Assembly: GCF_013113735.1 (NCBI RefSeq)
Contig: NZ_CP053346.1
Location: 1,812,001-1,876,000, forward strand
DNA length: 64,000 bases
Source: Sphingomonas sp. AP4-R1
Lineage (GTDB): Bacteria > Pseudomonadota > Alphaproteobacteria > Sphingomonadales > Sphingomonadaceae
Reading direction: 5' to 3'
Shown here: positions 16,186-24,191 of the stretch, piece after piece
How the letters are laid out: each line of letters begins with the position of its first letter
Numbering within the stretch: the stretch's first letter is position 1
Made by a program: the position numbers and the translations under genes
The notes under the pieces: generated by a model
Database searches by the model: none
Told to the model about the DNA's origin: nothing
What the model saw: the letters and a program-made list of their open reading frames with translations, nothing else

Positions 16186-17376
16186 TCAGGCGAAGCGGAC
16201 CCGCGTCGTCGTCCGGCGACGCATCGAGCCGCCGACCGCGCCGAAGCCGATGATGAACATCGCCCAGGTCGCGGTTTCGGGCACTGCGGACGTCTCGTTC
16301 ACGCCCAGCACGATGAACTGCGTCTTGCGCTGGCCGGTGCTGTTATTGTTGTCGGACACGAGCGTCAGGCTACGGCGGCCGTCCGCCAGCGTGGGGCCGA
16401 AGGTCATGCCCTCGATATTGTCGATCTTCGTATCATAGGTGCCGAGGACGGCCGCCAGCGACTGCGAATCGAACAGCAGGGTCTTGGTGAGCGCCGAATA
16501 AGGCGTGCCGCCGTCGAGGAACTGGATACCCGACACGTCCGTCGCGCCCGCCAGATCGACCTGATAGATGCGGATCGAATTGTGCGAGACGCCGTCGGTG
16601 GTGCTGAGGCCGTCCCAGGCGCGCTCCAGCACCAGGAAGCTGGTGTCGCTGACCGCGAGGATTTCGGACACGCCATTGTTGCCCACGCCGCCGCCCGGCG
16701 GATTGGCGATGACGCTGCCGGGGCGGTTCGGCGCGCTGACCGAATCGAGCTGATAGGCATATTGGCTCAGCAGCGCGCCGTCCGTGCCGATCTGCGACAG
16801 GCGGATGACGTTGGTGGCATCGCCCTGCAGCGCATTTTCGCGCGACACCCACAGGCTGCCGTCCGGCGTGAAGGTCATGCCTTCCAGCCCGTAATTGGAG
16901 GCACCCGCCGGGGTGCGGCCCGTGACCGAGGCCGGCAGCGTGATCTGCGTGCGCACGCCGTTGCTGTCGATATGATAGACGGCGTTCGGCGCCTCCGACG
17001 TGACCCACACGCCGTTGCCGTTCGGATCGTAGCGGATCGATTCCAGCCCGGTCAGGCCGTTGTTGGTGCCGCCCAGCGTGTTCACGCCGGTGAACTGCAT
17101 CGTATAGCCGCCCCCCGCCTGCGGCACGGCCTGCAGCGTGAAGGCGACCGGGCTGACGCCGCTGATCGTATTGTCGCGCTGGGCGATGAAGGTGTTGGTC
17201 GCGGCATTGTAATCGATGCCGGAAAGGCCGGCGATCACCTGATTCTGATAGCGCGTGCCGGTCGTGAAGGTGGTGTTGCTCAGATAATCGAGCGAGGTGA
17301 TCGCGGCCTCTGCGCTGCCGGCGCCGACGAGCGAGACGGCGGCGAGGAGCAAGGCGCGCTGGAGTTTGGTTAACAT
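16186..17376 (-). CDS. Phytase-esterase-like beta-propeller protein with a PEPxxWA-CTERM-type sorting tail
   Basis: 396 aa secreted protein. A signal peptide (MLTKLQRALLLAAVSLVGAG, cleavage near AEA) precedes a propeller-like domain matching the esterase-like-phytase family, with the repeated GLESIRYDPNGNGVWVTSE, GLEGMTFTPDGSLWVSREN and NIEGMTFGPTLADGRRSLTL blocks. The C-terminus has the sphingomonad sorting layout: a VPETATWAM motif, a hydrophobic helix (FIIGFGAVGGSM) and an RRR tail. The usual PEPATWAM motif reads PETATWAM here. The ATG at 17376 has GGGGA upstream; MGIYR at 17391 is an alternative. The likely role is a surface-attached or biofilm-matrix phosphoesterase; substrate unknown. 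Confidence 0.88.
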   Translation of the reverse strand: MLTKLQRALLLAAVSLVGAGSAEAAITSLDYLSNTTFTTGTRYQNQVIAGLSGIDYNAATNTFIAQRDNTISGVSPVAFTLQAVPQAGGGYTMQFTGVNTLGGTNNGLTGLESIRYDPNGNGVWVTSEAPNAVYHIDSNGVRTQITLPASVTGRTPAGASNYGLEGMTFTPDGSLWVSRENALQGDATNVIRLSQIGTDGALLSQYAYQLDSVSAPNRPGSVIANPPGGGVGNNGVSEILAVSDTSFLVLERAWDGLSTTDGVSHNSIRIYQVDLAGATDVSGIQFLDGGTPYSALTKTLLFDSQSLAAVLGTYDTKIDNIEGMTFGPTLADGRRSLTLVSDNNNSTGQRKTQFIVLGVNETSAVPETATWAMFIIGFGAVGGSMRRRTTTRVRFA

Positions 17377-17519
17377 TCGGTAAATCCCCATCGGTGAAGG
17401 GCGCGCTTTACGAGCGGGGCACGACATTTCGGGTGCGAAATGATGACGGGGGCATGAAATCCGACCCGTCCTCTCCGGGCTGCCATCGGATATCATCGCC
17501 GTTGAGGCGCGTGGGCTCG

Positions 17520-17533
17520 GTTTCCCGCGAAAC
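17520..17533. promoter_or_regulatory. parS-like sequence in a divergent intergenic region
   Basis: GTTTCCCGCGAAAC matches the 14-base ParB-site core GTTTCACGTGAAAC at 12 of 14 positions, including both GTTTC/GAAAC arms. It lies between the PEP-CTERM-like gene and the UbiB-like gene. A single degenerate site may be chance. Confidence 0.3.
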
Positions 17534-17578
17534 GGCGCTGAGGGAACCGGCACGCGGCTGGGCGATTGCGTCGGCCAT

Positions 17579-19084
17579 ATGCTGACCACCATCGCCGTCG
17601 CCGCGCGGGATCGCCGCCGCCTTGCCGAAATCAGCACCGTCGCGACGCGCTTCGGGCTCGATCTGTTTCTCGCCCGGCTGGGGCTGGGCAGCGGCGGGGA
17701 GGGCGCGGGCGAGCCGGCCGATCTGCCCGCGCGCACCCGCGCGGCGCTGGAGGAATTGGGGCCGACCTTCGTGAAGTTCGGCCAGATCCTCGCCACGCGG
17801 CGCGATCTGCTGCCCGATGCCTGGATCGAGGAACTGGAGCATCTCCACAGCCGCGCGCCGACGCGGCCGTTCGAGGAATTGCGCGGCGAGGTGGAGGCCG
17901 CCCTGGGCGAGCCACCGGAGACGGCGTTCGCCAGCTTCGATCCCGCGCCGCTCGCCGCCGCCTCGATCGCGCAGGTGCATCGTGCGACTCTGCAAGACGG
18001 CCGGGCGGTGGTGCTGAAGATCCGGCGTCCCGGCATCCGCGCGCAGATGGAGGCGGACCTGCGCCTGATCCGCCACTTTGCGGGGCTGGTGGAATCGAAC
18101 AGCGCGGTCGCGCGCCGCTTCCGCCCGCAGGCTCTGGTGCAGCAGCTCGCGCAGGATCTGCTCGACGAGCTGGATTTCACCGCCGAGGCGCGCAACGCGG
18201 ACCGGCTGCGCGCCGATCTGGCCGGGCGGGACGACGTGGTCGTGCCCGAGGTCCATTGGCAGTGGACGTCCGAAGCCGTGCTGGTGATGGACTATGTGGC
18301 GGGCGTGTCGCCGCGCAGCGGGGAGGCGCTGCGATCGGCCGGGATCGATCCCGATGCGATCGCGGCGCTGGGCGCCGATCTGGTGCTGGACATGGTGCTG
18401 GTCACCGGGCGCTTCCACGGCGATCCGCACCCCGGCAATTTGCTGTGCCTGCCCGGCGATCGGCTGGCCCTGCTCGATCTGGGCTCGGTCGGCACGGTCA
18501 GCGCGCGCCGGCAGCAGGAATTCCTCACCTTCGTGCTGTCGCTGCGGTCCAGCGACGCGGTCGCGCTGGCCGATACGCTGGCGATCTGGAACGAGGATTC
18601 GGGCGCGCCGCGCGCCGCGATCCTGGCGGCGTCCGAGCGGCTGATGGCGCGCCACGGCGGCGGCCCGCTGGTGATGAGCGCGCTGGTGAAGGATCTCTTC
18701 CCGCTGCTGCGCGAGGAAGGGCTCGTGCTGCCGCCCGATCTGTTGCTGGTGTTCAAGGCGATGATCACGATGGACGGCGTGCTGAACGGGATCGCGCCGG
18801 GCTTCGATCTCTCCCCCGCGATCGAGCGGGCCCGCGCGAAACTGCTCGCCCACCGTATCTCGCCCCAGCGCGGGCGGGACCGGGCCGAGGCGCTGATGCT
18901 GGAACTGGACCGCGTCGCGACCGAGGCGCCGCACCTGATCCGCCTGCTCAGCCGCAGGCTGGAGGCAGGGCAGGAGCCGACGGGCGCGCTGATCGCGCAG
19001 GCGGCGGGCAAGGGCGCGATGATGATCGCCGGCGCGATCGTGCTGGCGGCCTTGCTGATCGCGGTGGCGTTGGTTTTCGGTTAG
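17579..19084 (+). CDS. AarF/ABC1/UbiB-family kinase-like protein
   Basis: 501 aa of the atypical protein-kinase-like family that supports ubiquinone biosynthesis. Family hallmarks are present: the KxGQ loop (FVKFGQILATRRDLLP, about residues 64-79), the Ala-rich nucleotide loop (PLAAASIAQVHRA, about 122-134), the ATP-binding lysine in VVLKIRRPGI, GDPHPGNLL in the catalytic loop and LLDLGSVG in place of DFG. A C-terminal membrane helix (GAMMIAGAIVLAALLIAVAL) anchors it. It stands apart from ubiE and other ubi genes, so it may be a second AarF paralogue rather than the main UbiB; gene symbol withheld. The ATG at 17579 gives the expected start. Confidence 0.9.
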   Translation: MLTTIAVAARDRRRLAEISTVATRFGLDLFLARLGLGSGGEGAGEPADLPARTRAALEELGPTFVKFGQILATRRDLLPDAWIEELEHLHSRAPTRPFEELRGEVEAALGEPPETAFASFDPAPLAAASIAQVHRATLQDGRAVVLKIRRPGIRAQMEADLRLIRHFAGLVESNSAVARRFRPQALVQQLAQDLLDELDFTAEARNADRLRADLAGRDDVVVPEVHWQWTSEAVLVMDYVAGVSPRSGEALRSAGIDPDAIAALGADLVLDMVLVTGRFHGDPHPGNLLCLPGDRLALLDLGSVGTVSARRQQEFLTFVLSLRSSDAVALADTLAIWNEDSGAPRAAILAASERLMARHGGGPLVMSALVKDLFPLLREEGLVLPPDLLLVFKAMITMDGVLNGIAPGFDLSPAIERARAKLLAHRISPQRGRDRAEALMLELDRVATEAPHLIRLLSRRLEAGQEPTGALIAQAAGKGAMMIAGAIVLAALLIAVALVFG

Positions 19085-19094
19085 TTCCCCACAA

Positions 19095-19222
19095 CCCGTT
19101 CATGCTGAGCGTGTCGAAGCATCGTCCTTCTCCTCTCAGCGACGAAGGAAGAACGGCACCCTTCGACTGCCTGCCAAGGCAGGCGCTCAGGACAGGCTTC
19201 GACAGGCTCAGTGCAAACGGGG
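19095..19222. repeat. Composite palindromic repeat, family A copy 3
   Basis: CCCGTTCATGCTGAGCGTGT with CGAAGCA on the left and AGGCTTCGACAGGCTCAGTG with CAAACGGG on the right, enclosing a second palindrome CTGCCTGCCAAGGCAGGCG. The same long form occurs at 40139 and 47169. It fills the gap between convergent ubiB-like and cytochrome c genes. Confidence 0.85.
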
Positions 19223-19239
19223 CTTGAGAGGGCGTAGTC

Positions 19240-19776
19240 TTACTTCGCCGCCGGCAAGGGCTGGGGCGAGGCGCTCTGCTGGTTCAGATAGGCGATCACG
19301 TTGGCGCGATCCTCGGGCTTGGAGAGGCCCGCGAACGTCATCTTCGTGCCGGGCGCATAGGCCTTCGGGCTGGTGAGCCACTTGTTCAGCTCGTCGAAAT
19401 TCCAGGTGCCGCCCTTGCTTTTGAGCGCGTCCGAGAAGGCGAAGCCGTTGGCGCCCTGGCCGATCGCCTCGCCCACGACTCCGTAGAGATTGGGGCCCAG
19501 CGCGTTGGCGCCGCCCTTGTCGGCATTGTGGCAGGCGGTGCATTTCTTGAAGACATCGGCGCCCTTGGCGGGGTCGGCGGCCGCCATGTAGGTTTCGAAC
19601 GGCTTTTCGGCGGGCGCGTCGCCCGCGCCGGCCTCGGCCTCCACGCCGGTGACGACATAGCCCATCTTCTCGGGCCGTTCGGGATGGAAATATTCGCCGG
19701 AGACGATCGTGAGACCGAGCGCGACGATTCCGCCCGCAAGGACCCAGCCCGCAATCGTGTTGCCTCGATCGTTCAT
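19240..19776 (-). CDS. Membrane-anchored class I cytochrome c
   Basis: 178 aa. An uncleaved N-terminal helix (NTIAGWVLAGGIVALGLTIV) anchors a periplasmic cytochrome c552/CycM-like domain through an Ala/Glu-rich linker. The haem site CTACH is at about residue 80, and the axial methionine is in PGTKMTFAGLSKPEDR near residue 145, followed by the conserved C-terminal helix ANVIAYL. Such proteins carry electrons from the bc1 complex to aa3-type oxidase in alphaproteobacteria. It is divergent from pheA, a pairing seen in sphingomonads as far as I recall. The ATG at 19776 is the only sensible start. Confidence 0.93.
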   Translation of the reverse strand: MNDRGNTIAGWVLAGGIVALGLTIVSGEYFHPERPEKMGYVVTGVEAEAGAGDAPAEKPFETYMAAADPAKGADVFKKCTACHNADKGGANALGPNLYGVVGEAIGQGANGFAFSDALKSKGGTWNFDELNKWLTSPKAYAPGTKMTFAGLSKPEDRANVIAYLNQQSASPQPLPAAK

Positions 19777-19830
19777 GCCGCCCCCAGACTAGTTATTTTG
19801 GCCAGCTTAGTCAGCGACGGAGGCCCCCGC

Positions 19831-19855
19831 AAGGTTGCGGCGCGCGTGCAACCTT
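19831..19855. promoter_or_regulatory. Inverted repeat just upstream of pheA
   Basis: AAGGTTGC (19831-19838) and GCAACCTT (19848-19855) are exact reverse complements around 9 bases, ending 19 nt before the pheA start. It could be an operator for the divergent cytochrome c/pheA pair or a 5'-leader stem. Confidence 0.4.
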
Positions 19856-19874
19856 CCTAAGCCGCCGTGCCATT

Positions 19875-20765
19875 ATGGAAAGCTATCCCGCACCCGCCCG
19901 CGCGCTCGTCGCGGAGCTCACCCAGGCCGCAGCGCAGGCGCCGGAGCGCGCGGTGGCGTTTCAGGGTGCGCCGGGCTGCAATTCGCACATCGCGGCGATG
20001 AACGTGGTGCCCGATGGCCTGCCCTTGCCCTGCTTCCATTTCGAGGATGCGCTGGATGCGGTGCGCGACGGGCGGGCGGCGAAGGCGCTGATTCCGATCG
20101 AGAATTCGCTGCACGGCCGCGTGGCGGACATCCATTTCCTGCTGCCCGAATCCGGCCTTTCGATCGTGGGCGAGCATTTCATGCCGATCCGCTACGGCCT
20201 GATGGGCTTCGGCGAGGGCATCACCGAGGCGATGAGCCATCCGCAGGCGCTCGGCCAGTGCCGTCGCTGGCTGCGCGAGCGCGGCATCAAGCCGGTGCCC
20301 TATCCCGATACGGCGGGCGCGGCGGCGGCGGCGGCCGAGCTGGGCCGGCCGGAGGTCGGCGCGATCGCTCCGCCGCTGGCGGCCGATCTTTATAGCCTGA
20401 AGATCCTGGCCGAGGGGCTGGAGGATTCGGACGACAATACGACGCGCTTCGTGCAACTCTCGCGCGAGCCGCTCGCCACCTCGTTCGAGGGCGTCGCGAT
20501 GACGACCTTCATCTTCGAGGTGAAGAATATCCCCGCCGCGCTCTACAAGGCGCTGGGCGGCTTCGCGACCAACGGCGTCAACATGACCAAGCTGGAAAGC
20601 TACCAGCGCGGCGCGAGCTTCGCGGCGACCGAATTCTACTGCGACGTGGAAGGCCGGCCCGAGGATGCGACGCTCGGCCGCGCGCTGGAGGAACTGGAAT
20701 TCCATACCAAGTGGATGCGCGTGCTGGGCACCTATCCGCAGGAACGTGCGAGGACGCTTACCTGA
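19875..20765 (+). CDS. pheA: Prephenate dehydratase
   Basis: 296 aa, monofunctional PheA of alphaproteobacterial type, converting prephenate to phenylpyruvate for phenylalanine synthesis. The catalytic domain has VAFQGAPGCNSHIAAM, ALIPIENSLHGRVADIHFLL and the essential TRF motif in DSDDNTTRFVQLSRE (about residue 185). A C-terminal ACT domain (residues about 205-290) with GVNMTKLESYQRG binds phenylalanine for feedback control. There is no chorismate mutase domain. The ATG at 19875 lacks a clear Shine-Dalgarno; an 8-bp inverted repeat lies 19 nt upstream. The aroA/tyr genes are not adjacent. Confidence 0.96.
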   Translation: MESYPAPARALVAELTQAAAQAPERAVAFQGAPGCNSHIAAMNVVPDGLPLPCFHFEDALDAVRDGRAAKALIPIENSLHGRVADIHFLLPESGLSIVGEHFMPIRYGLMGFGEGITEAMSHPQALGQCRRWLRERGIKPVPYPDTAGAAAAAAELGRPEVGAIAPPLAADLYSLKILAEGLEDSDDNTTRFVQLSREPLATSFEGVAMTTFIFEVKNIPAALYKALGGFATNGVNMTKLESYQRGASFAATEFYCDVEGRPEDATLGRALEELEFHTKWMRVLGTYPQERARTLT

Positions 20766-20777
20766 GCCATCACTCCC

Positions 20778-20861
20778 CCGTTCGTGCTGAGCGAAGTCGA
20801 AGCACGTGCTGCAAGTGATGCCGCCTGAAGCCCGTCCTTCGACTTCGCTCAGGACGAATGG
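20778..20861. repeat. Palindromic intergenic repeat, family A copy 4
   Basis: CCGTTCGTGCTGAGCGAAGT with CGAAGCACG left and CGTCCTTCGACTTCGCTCAG with GACGAATGG right. It separates the convergent pheA and nudC genes; the remaining bases to 20908 hold nothing recognisable. Confidence 0.8.
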
Positions 20862-20908
20862 AGGAGGGAGGCAGGGGCGCGTTGAGGGGCAAGAGCGTTA
20901 AAGGGCGC

Positions 20909-21790
20909 TCACGCCCCCTCCGCCCACGCCCTGAGCAAGGTATTCGCGATCGCATAGGGTGGCGGCGCCTGGAACGGCGCGCTCTCGTCCCCCGCCAGCG
21001 CGGCGAACACCTCGTCACGATCCACCCAGCGCGCATCCTCCAGCTCGTTCATGTCGAGCGTCACCGTCGGATCGGCCACCTCCGCGATGCAGGCGATCAT
21101 CAGCTGCGAGGGGAAGGGCCAGGGCTGGCTGGCGACATAGCGGATCGCGCCGGCACGCACGCCCGCTTCCTCGGCCAGTTCGCGCGCCACCGCGCCCTCG
21201 ATCGATTCGCCGACCTCCAGAAAGCCCGCCAGTGCCGAATAGCGGCCGGGCGGGAAAGTCGGCTGGCGGCCGACCAGCACGCGCGCCTGCGGCCCCCGCT
21301 CATGTTCGGCCAGCATGATCACGACCGGATCGGTGCGCGGAAAATGCTCGGTGCCGCAATTCGGGCAGAGCCGACCCCAGCCCGCGCGGGCAAGGTCGCT
21401 CGCATGGCCGCAAAACGCGCAGAAGCGATGCCGGGCGTGCCAGTCGAGCAGGCTGCGCGCGACCGCATAGGTGGTGGCGTCGCCGGCCGACAATGCCTCG
21501 ATCAAGGCGGAGACGGCCGGCGTGCGTCGCCCACCCAGCAGATCCGGGGCGATGCGCGTGAAGCGCGGCCGGCCCGCGATGCGGCCGAGCAGCACGAGCT
21601 GTTCGGGGGGAATGTCGCCGGGAACGGCCGTCCATAGCAGCCCCGATTCGTCCGCCGCCGGCAGATAGTCCGGCATGTCGAGGAACAGCGCATCGCCCTC
21701 GGCCAGCAGACGGGGGACGATATCGGGGGCCAGACGCTCGATTTCGACGCGGTCGAGAACGGATCCGGTGAAGCCGGGCGTGAAGGGCAT
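20909..21790 (-). CDS. nudC: NADH pyrophosphatase / NAD-cap hydrolase (Nudix)
   Basis: 293 aa NudC-type Nudix hydrolase, which cleaves NADH to NMNH and AMP and removes NAD caps from RNA. Visible marks: the zinc ribbon FCAFCGH and CPNCGTEHFPRTDP (about residues 125-155), the Nudix box GFLEVGESIEGAVARELAEE and GV (about 195-217), and the NudC signature SQPWPFPSQLM just after it. The ATG at 21790 overlaps the mutY stop by one base (TGATG), so the two are probably co-translated; together they form a nucleotide/DNA-damage clean-up pair. An upstream in-frame ATG at 21883 lies inside mutY and is rejected. Confidence 0.95.
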   Translation of the reverse strand: MPFTPGFTGSVLDRVEIERLAPDIVPRLLAEGDALFLDMPDYLPAADESGLLWTAVPGDIPPEQLVLLGRIAGRPRFTRIAPDLLGGRRTPAVSALIEALSAGDATTYAVARSLLDWHARHRFCAFCGHASDLARAGWGRLCPNCGTEHFPRTDPVVIMLAEHERGPQARVLVGRQPTFPPGRYSALAGFLEVGESIEGAVARELAEEAGVRAGAIRYVASQPWPFPSQLMIACIAEVADPTVTLDMNELEDARWVDRDEVFAALAGDESAPFQAPPPYAIANTLLRAWAEGA

Positions 21791-22869
21791 CAGGCGCTTT
21801 CCCTCTGGGATATGGCAATCGCGGCGGCGCGCGCGAACAAAGTGGGCAGGCCGGCCTCGTCGAGACGATCGATCGGCCACCATTCGCCCTCGGCCGATCG
21901 ATCGGCAACGACGGTGCCGACCACGGCATAGTCCAACGCGAAATGCGTGAAGACGTGCCGCCCGCCACCGAGCGGGCGCCAGTCGGCCGCGAGGGGCGCG
22001 TCGGCCAGACTGGGATCGCTCGCTTCCCAGGAGCCCGACGGCAAAGCGCGCATCCCGCCCAGCATCCCCTTGGGCTCGCGCCGACGGAGCAGCACATGGC
22101 CCTCGGCCTCCAGCCAGAAGATCGTGCCGCGCCGCACCGGCTTGTCGCGCTTCGCCGCCTTGCGGGGATAATCCTCCTGTGTGCAGGCGGCGCGCGCGGC
22201 GCAGTCGGGCGAGAGCGGGCAGAGCGCGCAGGCGGGGCCGCGCGGCGTGCAGATCGTCGCACCCAGATCCATCATCGCCTGCGCGAAATCGCCGGCGCGG
22301 GCCTCGGGCGTGATCGAGTCGGCCAGGCGGCGCAGCTCGGGCCGGGCGGCGGGCAGGGGCTGCTCCACCGCGAACAGGCGCGAGACGACCCGCTCGACAT
22401 TGGCGTCCACCACCACCGCGCGCCGTCCGAAGGCGATCGCGGCGACGGCGGCGGCGGTATAGGCGCCGAGGCCGGGGAGGGCGCGCAGGCCTTCTTCGGT
22501 ATCGGGGAAGGTGCCGTCATGCTCCCCCGCCACGGCGCGGGCGCAGGCGATCAGGTTGCGCGCGCGGGCATAATAGCCGAGCCCCGCCCAGGCGGCCATC
22601 ACATCGGCATCGTCCGCCGCCGCCAGCGCCGTCACGGTCGGCCAGCGATCGAGGAAGCGCGCGAAATAGGGCTTCACCGCCGCCACCGTCGTCTGCTGGA
22701 GCATCACCTCCGACAGCCACACCGCATAGGGGTCGGGCGCGGGCGCACCCGGCGCCGCGCGCCACGGCAGGGTACGGCGATGCACGTCATACCACGCCAG
22801 CAGCCGTCCCGCCGGGGACTGCTCGGCCGGAGACGCGGCGGATCGTGGGGCCATGCTATCGACGAGCAT
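21790..22869 (-). CDS. mutY: A/G-specific adenine DNA glycosylase
   Basis: 359 aa MutY, which removes adenine mispaired with 8-oxoguanine. The helix-hairpin-helix core is LPGLGAYTAAAVAAIAFG, with the catalytic aspartate in VVDANVERV; SEVMLQQTTVAAVKPYF and GLGYYARARNL are family blocks. The [4Fe-4S] loop is complete (CTPRGPACALCPLSPDC, spacing 6-2-5). The C-terminal Nudix-like 8-oxoG recognition domain (about residues 240-355) has GGMRALPSGSWE and HVFTHFALDY. The start could be 22869 or the ATG at 22854; neither has a good ribosome site. It is divergent from DUF721 and overlaps nudC by one base downstream. Confidence 0.96.
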   Translation of the reverse strand: MLVDSMAPRSAASPAEQSPAGRLLAWYDVHRRTLPWRAAPGAPAPDPYAVWLSEVMLQQTTVAAVKPYFARFLDRWPTVTALAAADDADVMAAWAGLGYYARARNLIACARAVAGEHDGTFPDTEEGLRALPGLGAYTAAAVAAIAFGRRAVVVDANVERVVSRLFAVEQPLPAARPELRRLADSITPEARAGDFAQAMMDLGATICTPRGPACALCPLSPDCAARAACTQEDYPRKAAKRDKPVRRGTIFWLEAEGHVLLRRREPKGMLGGMRALPSGSWEASDPSLADAPLAADWRPLGGGRHVFTHFALDYAVVGTVVADRSAEGEWWPIDRLDEAGLPTLFARAAAIAISQRESA

Positions 22870-22883
22870 GGCGGGCCTATGGC

Positions 22884-23447
22884 ATGGCGATGCCGATGAC
22901 GGAACGAAAGACTCGCAAGGCCGCCCTCGCCGGGGCCGACGCCCCGCGCGCCAACGGCGTGCGCACCGTGGCGGAGATGGTGCCGCAGGTGGGGGCGATG
23001 GCCTTCAAGCGCTTCGGCTTCGTCCAATCGTCGATCGTGTCGCGCTGGGCCGAGATCGTCGGCGAGCGTTATGCCGAGGTTTCCACGCCCGAATCGATCC
23101 GCTTTCCGCAGGGCAAGAAGCAGGATGGCGTGCTGAACCTGAACGTGCAGGGCAGCCACGCCACGATGATGCAGCATGTGGCGCCCGCGATCATCGAGCG
23201 GGTCAACCGCTTCTTCGGCTATCCGGCGGTGGTGAAGCTGGCGATCAGGCAGGGGGCGGTGGTCGCGCCCAAGCCGCGCCGCGCGCCGCCTTCGCTGAAG
23301 CCCGTGCCGATCGAGCTGGGCGAAAGCCTGCGCGCGATCGCCGATCCCGAATTGCGCGAGACCCTGTCCGCGCTGGCCGGCGCGGTGGCAGCCTCCACCG
23401 GAATTCCGAAACTCTCGGCCGGACGGCCGCGCGGGAGCAACGATTGA
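22884..23447 (+). CDS. DUF721 domain-containing protein
   Basis: 187 aa. The DUF721 domain covers about residues 25-110 (VRTVAEMVPQVGAMAFKRFG, SSIVSRWAEIVGERYAEVST, then the strand GVLNLNVQGSHATMMQHV), and a Pro/Arg-rich tail follows. The family is related to the DciA helicase-loading factor by sequence, so a role in replication or nucleic-acid binding is possible but unproven. Start chosen at 22884 (MAMPMTERK); ATGs at 22890 and 22896 are in the same frame. The first DsbA gene begins 5 nt after its stop, and the run DUF721-DsbA-DsbA-smc is probably one transcript. It is divergent from mutY. Confidence 0.88.
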   Translation: MAMPMTERKTRKAALAGADAPRANGVRTVAEMVPQVGAMAFKRFGFVQSSIVSRWAEIVGERYAEVSTPESIRFPQGKKQDGVLNLNVQGSHATMMQHVAPAIIERVNRFFGYPAVVKLAIRQGAVVAPKPRRAPPSLKPVPIELGESLRAIADPELRETLSALAGAVAASTGIPKLSAGRPRGSND

Positions 23448-23452
23448 CCCAG

Positions 23453-24151
23453 ATGATCCGGCGGCTGCTGCCGCTCCTGAGCCTCGCCTTCGCGTTCGCG
23501 ATCCCCGCCACGGCGCCCGCCGCCACGCCGACCGTGGCCGCCAAGGACTGGTCGAAGGTCGCCGCGCGCACCCCTGCCGGCACCTTCATCCAGGGCAATC
23601 CGGACGCGAAGGTGAAGCTGGTCGAATATCTGTCCTTCACCTGCCCGCATTGCGCCTTGTTCGAATCGCAGGCGGCGGTGCCGCTCACGCAGCGCTACAT
23701 CCGCACCGGCCTCGTCAGCTATGAAGTGCGTCTCGCGCTGCGCGATCCGTTCGATCTCGCCGCCGCCGTGCTCGCGCGCTGCAGCGGACCCGCCGCCTTC
23801 TTCGCGGTGAAGCCCGCTTTGTTCGCCGCCCAGCCGCAATGGGAGGCGCAGGGCCAGAAGTGGGGCGCGACCGCGCCGAAGCTGGATCAGATGACGGAGG
23901 CGGACGCCGGCAAGGCGATCGCGGCCGGCGCGGGCCTCGACACCTTCTTCCTGAAGCACGGCCTGCCCCGCGCGCGCATCGATGCCTGTCTCGCCAATAC
24001 GGAGGAGCAGCATGATCTGTCCGCCGCCGCGCAGAAGATCTGGACGCCCGATTTCCCCGGCACGCCGATGTTCGAGATCAACGGCAAGCGCGCCGAGGAT
24101 GTTCACGAATGGCCCCAGCTGGAGGCCAAGCTGAAGGCCGCGCTGGGCTGA
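23453..24151 (+). CDS. DsbA-family thiol:disulfide oxidoreductase, periplasmic
   Basis: 232 aa. A signal peptide (MIRRLLPLLSLAFAFAIPAT) is followed by a DsbA-like thioredoxin fold with an inserted helical domain. The active site is CPHC in LVEYLSFTCPHCALFE (about residue 68), and the cis-proline is in FPGTPMFEING near residue 205. The usual role is forming or shuffling disulfides in exported proteins. A TTG at 23444 overlapping the DUF721 stop is an alternative start. A second, lipoprotein-type DsbA homologue follows 40 nt downstream; the two share the WxxxA-x-TPxG opening and PDAKVKLVEY/PDAPVKLVEY block, suggesting an old tandem duplication. Confidence 0.9.
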   Translation: MIRRLLPLLSLAFAFAIPATAPAATPTVAAKDWSKVAARTPAGTFIQGNPDAKVKLVEYLSFTCPHCALFESQAAVPLTQRYIRTGLVSYEVRLALRDPFDLAAAVLARCSGPAAFFAVKPALFAAQPQWEAQGQKWGATAPKLDQMTEADAGKAIAAGAGLDTFFLKHGLPRARIDACLANTEEQHDLSAAAQKIWTPDFPGTPMFEINGKRAEDVHEWPQLEAKLKAALG

Positions 24152-24191
24152 GCCCGCCGCGCCTGTTCACCCCTTATCGAATAGTCTGAGG

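Noticed and set aside
17377..18195. N-terminal extension of the PEP-CTERM-like protein to give 669 aa
   Set aside because: The extra 270 residues are antisense to the UbiB-like gene and lie before a clear signal peptide at 17376.
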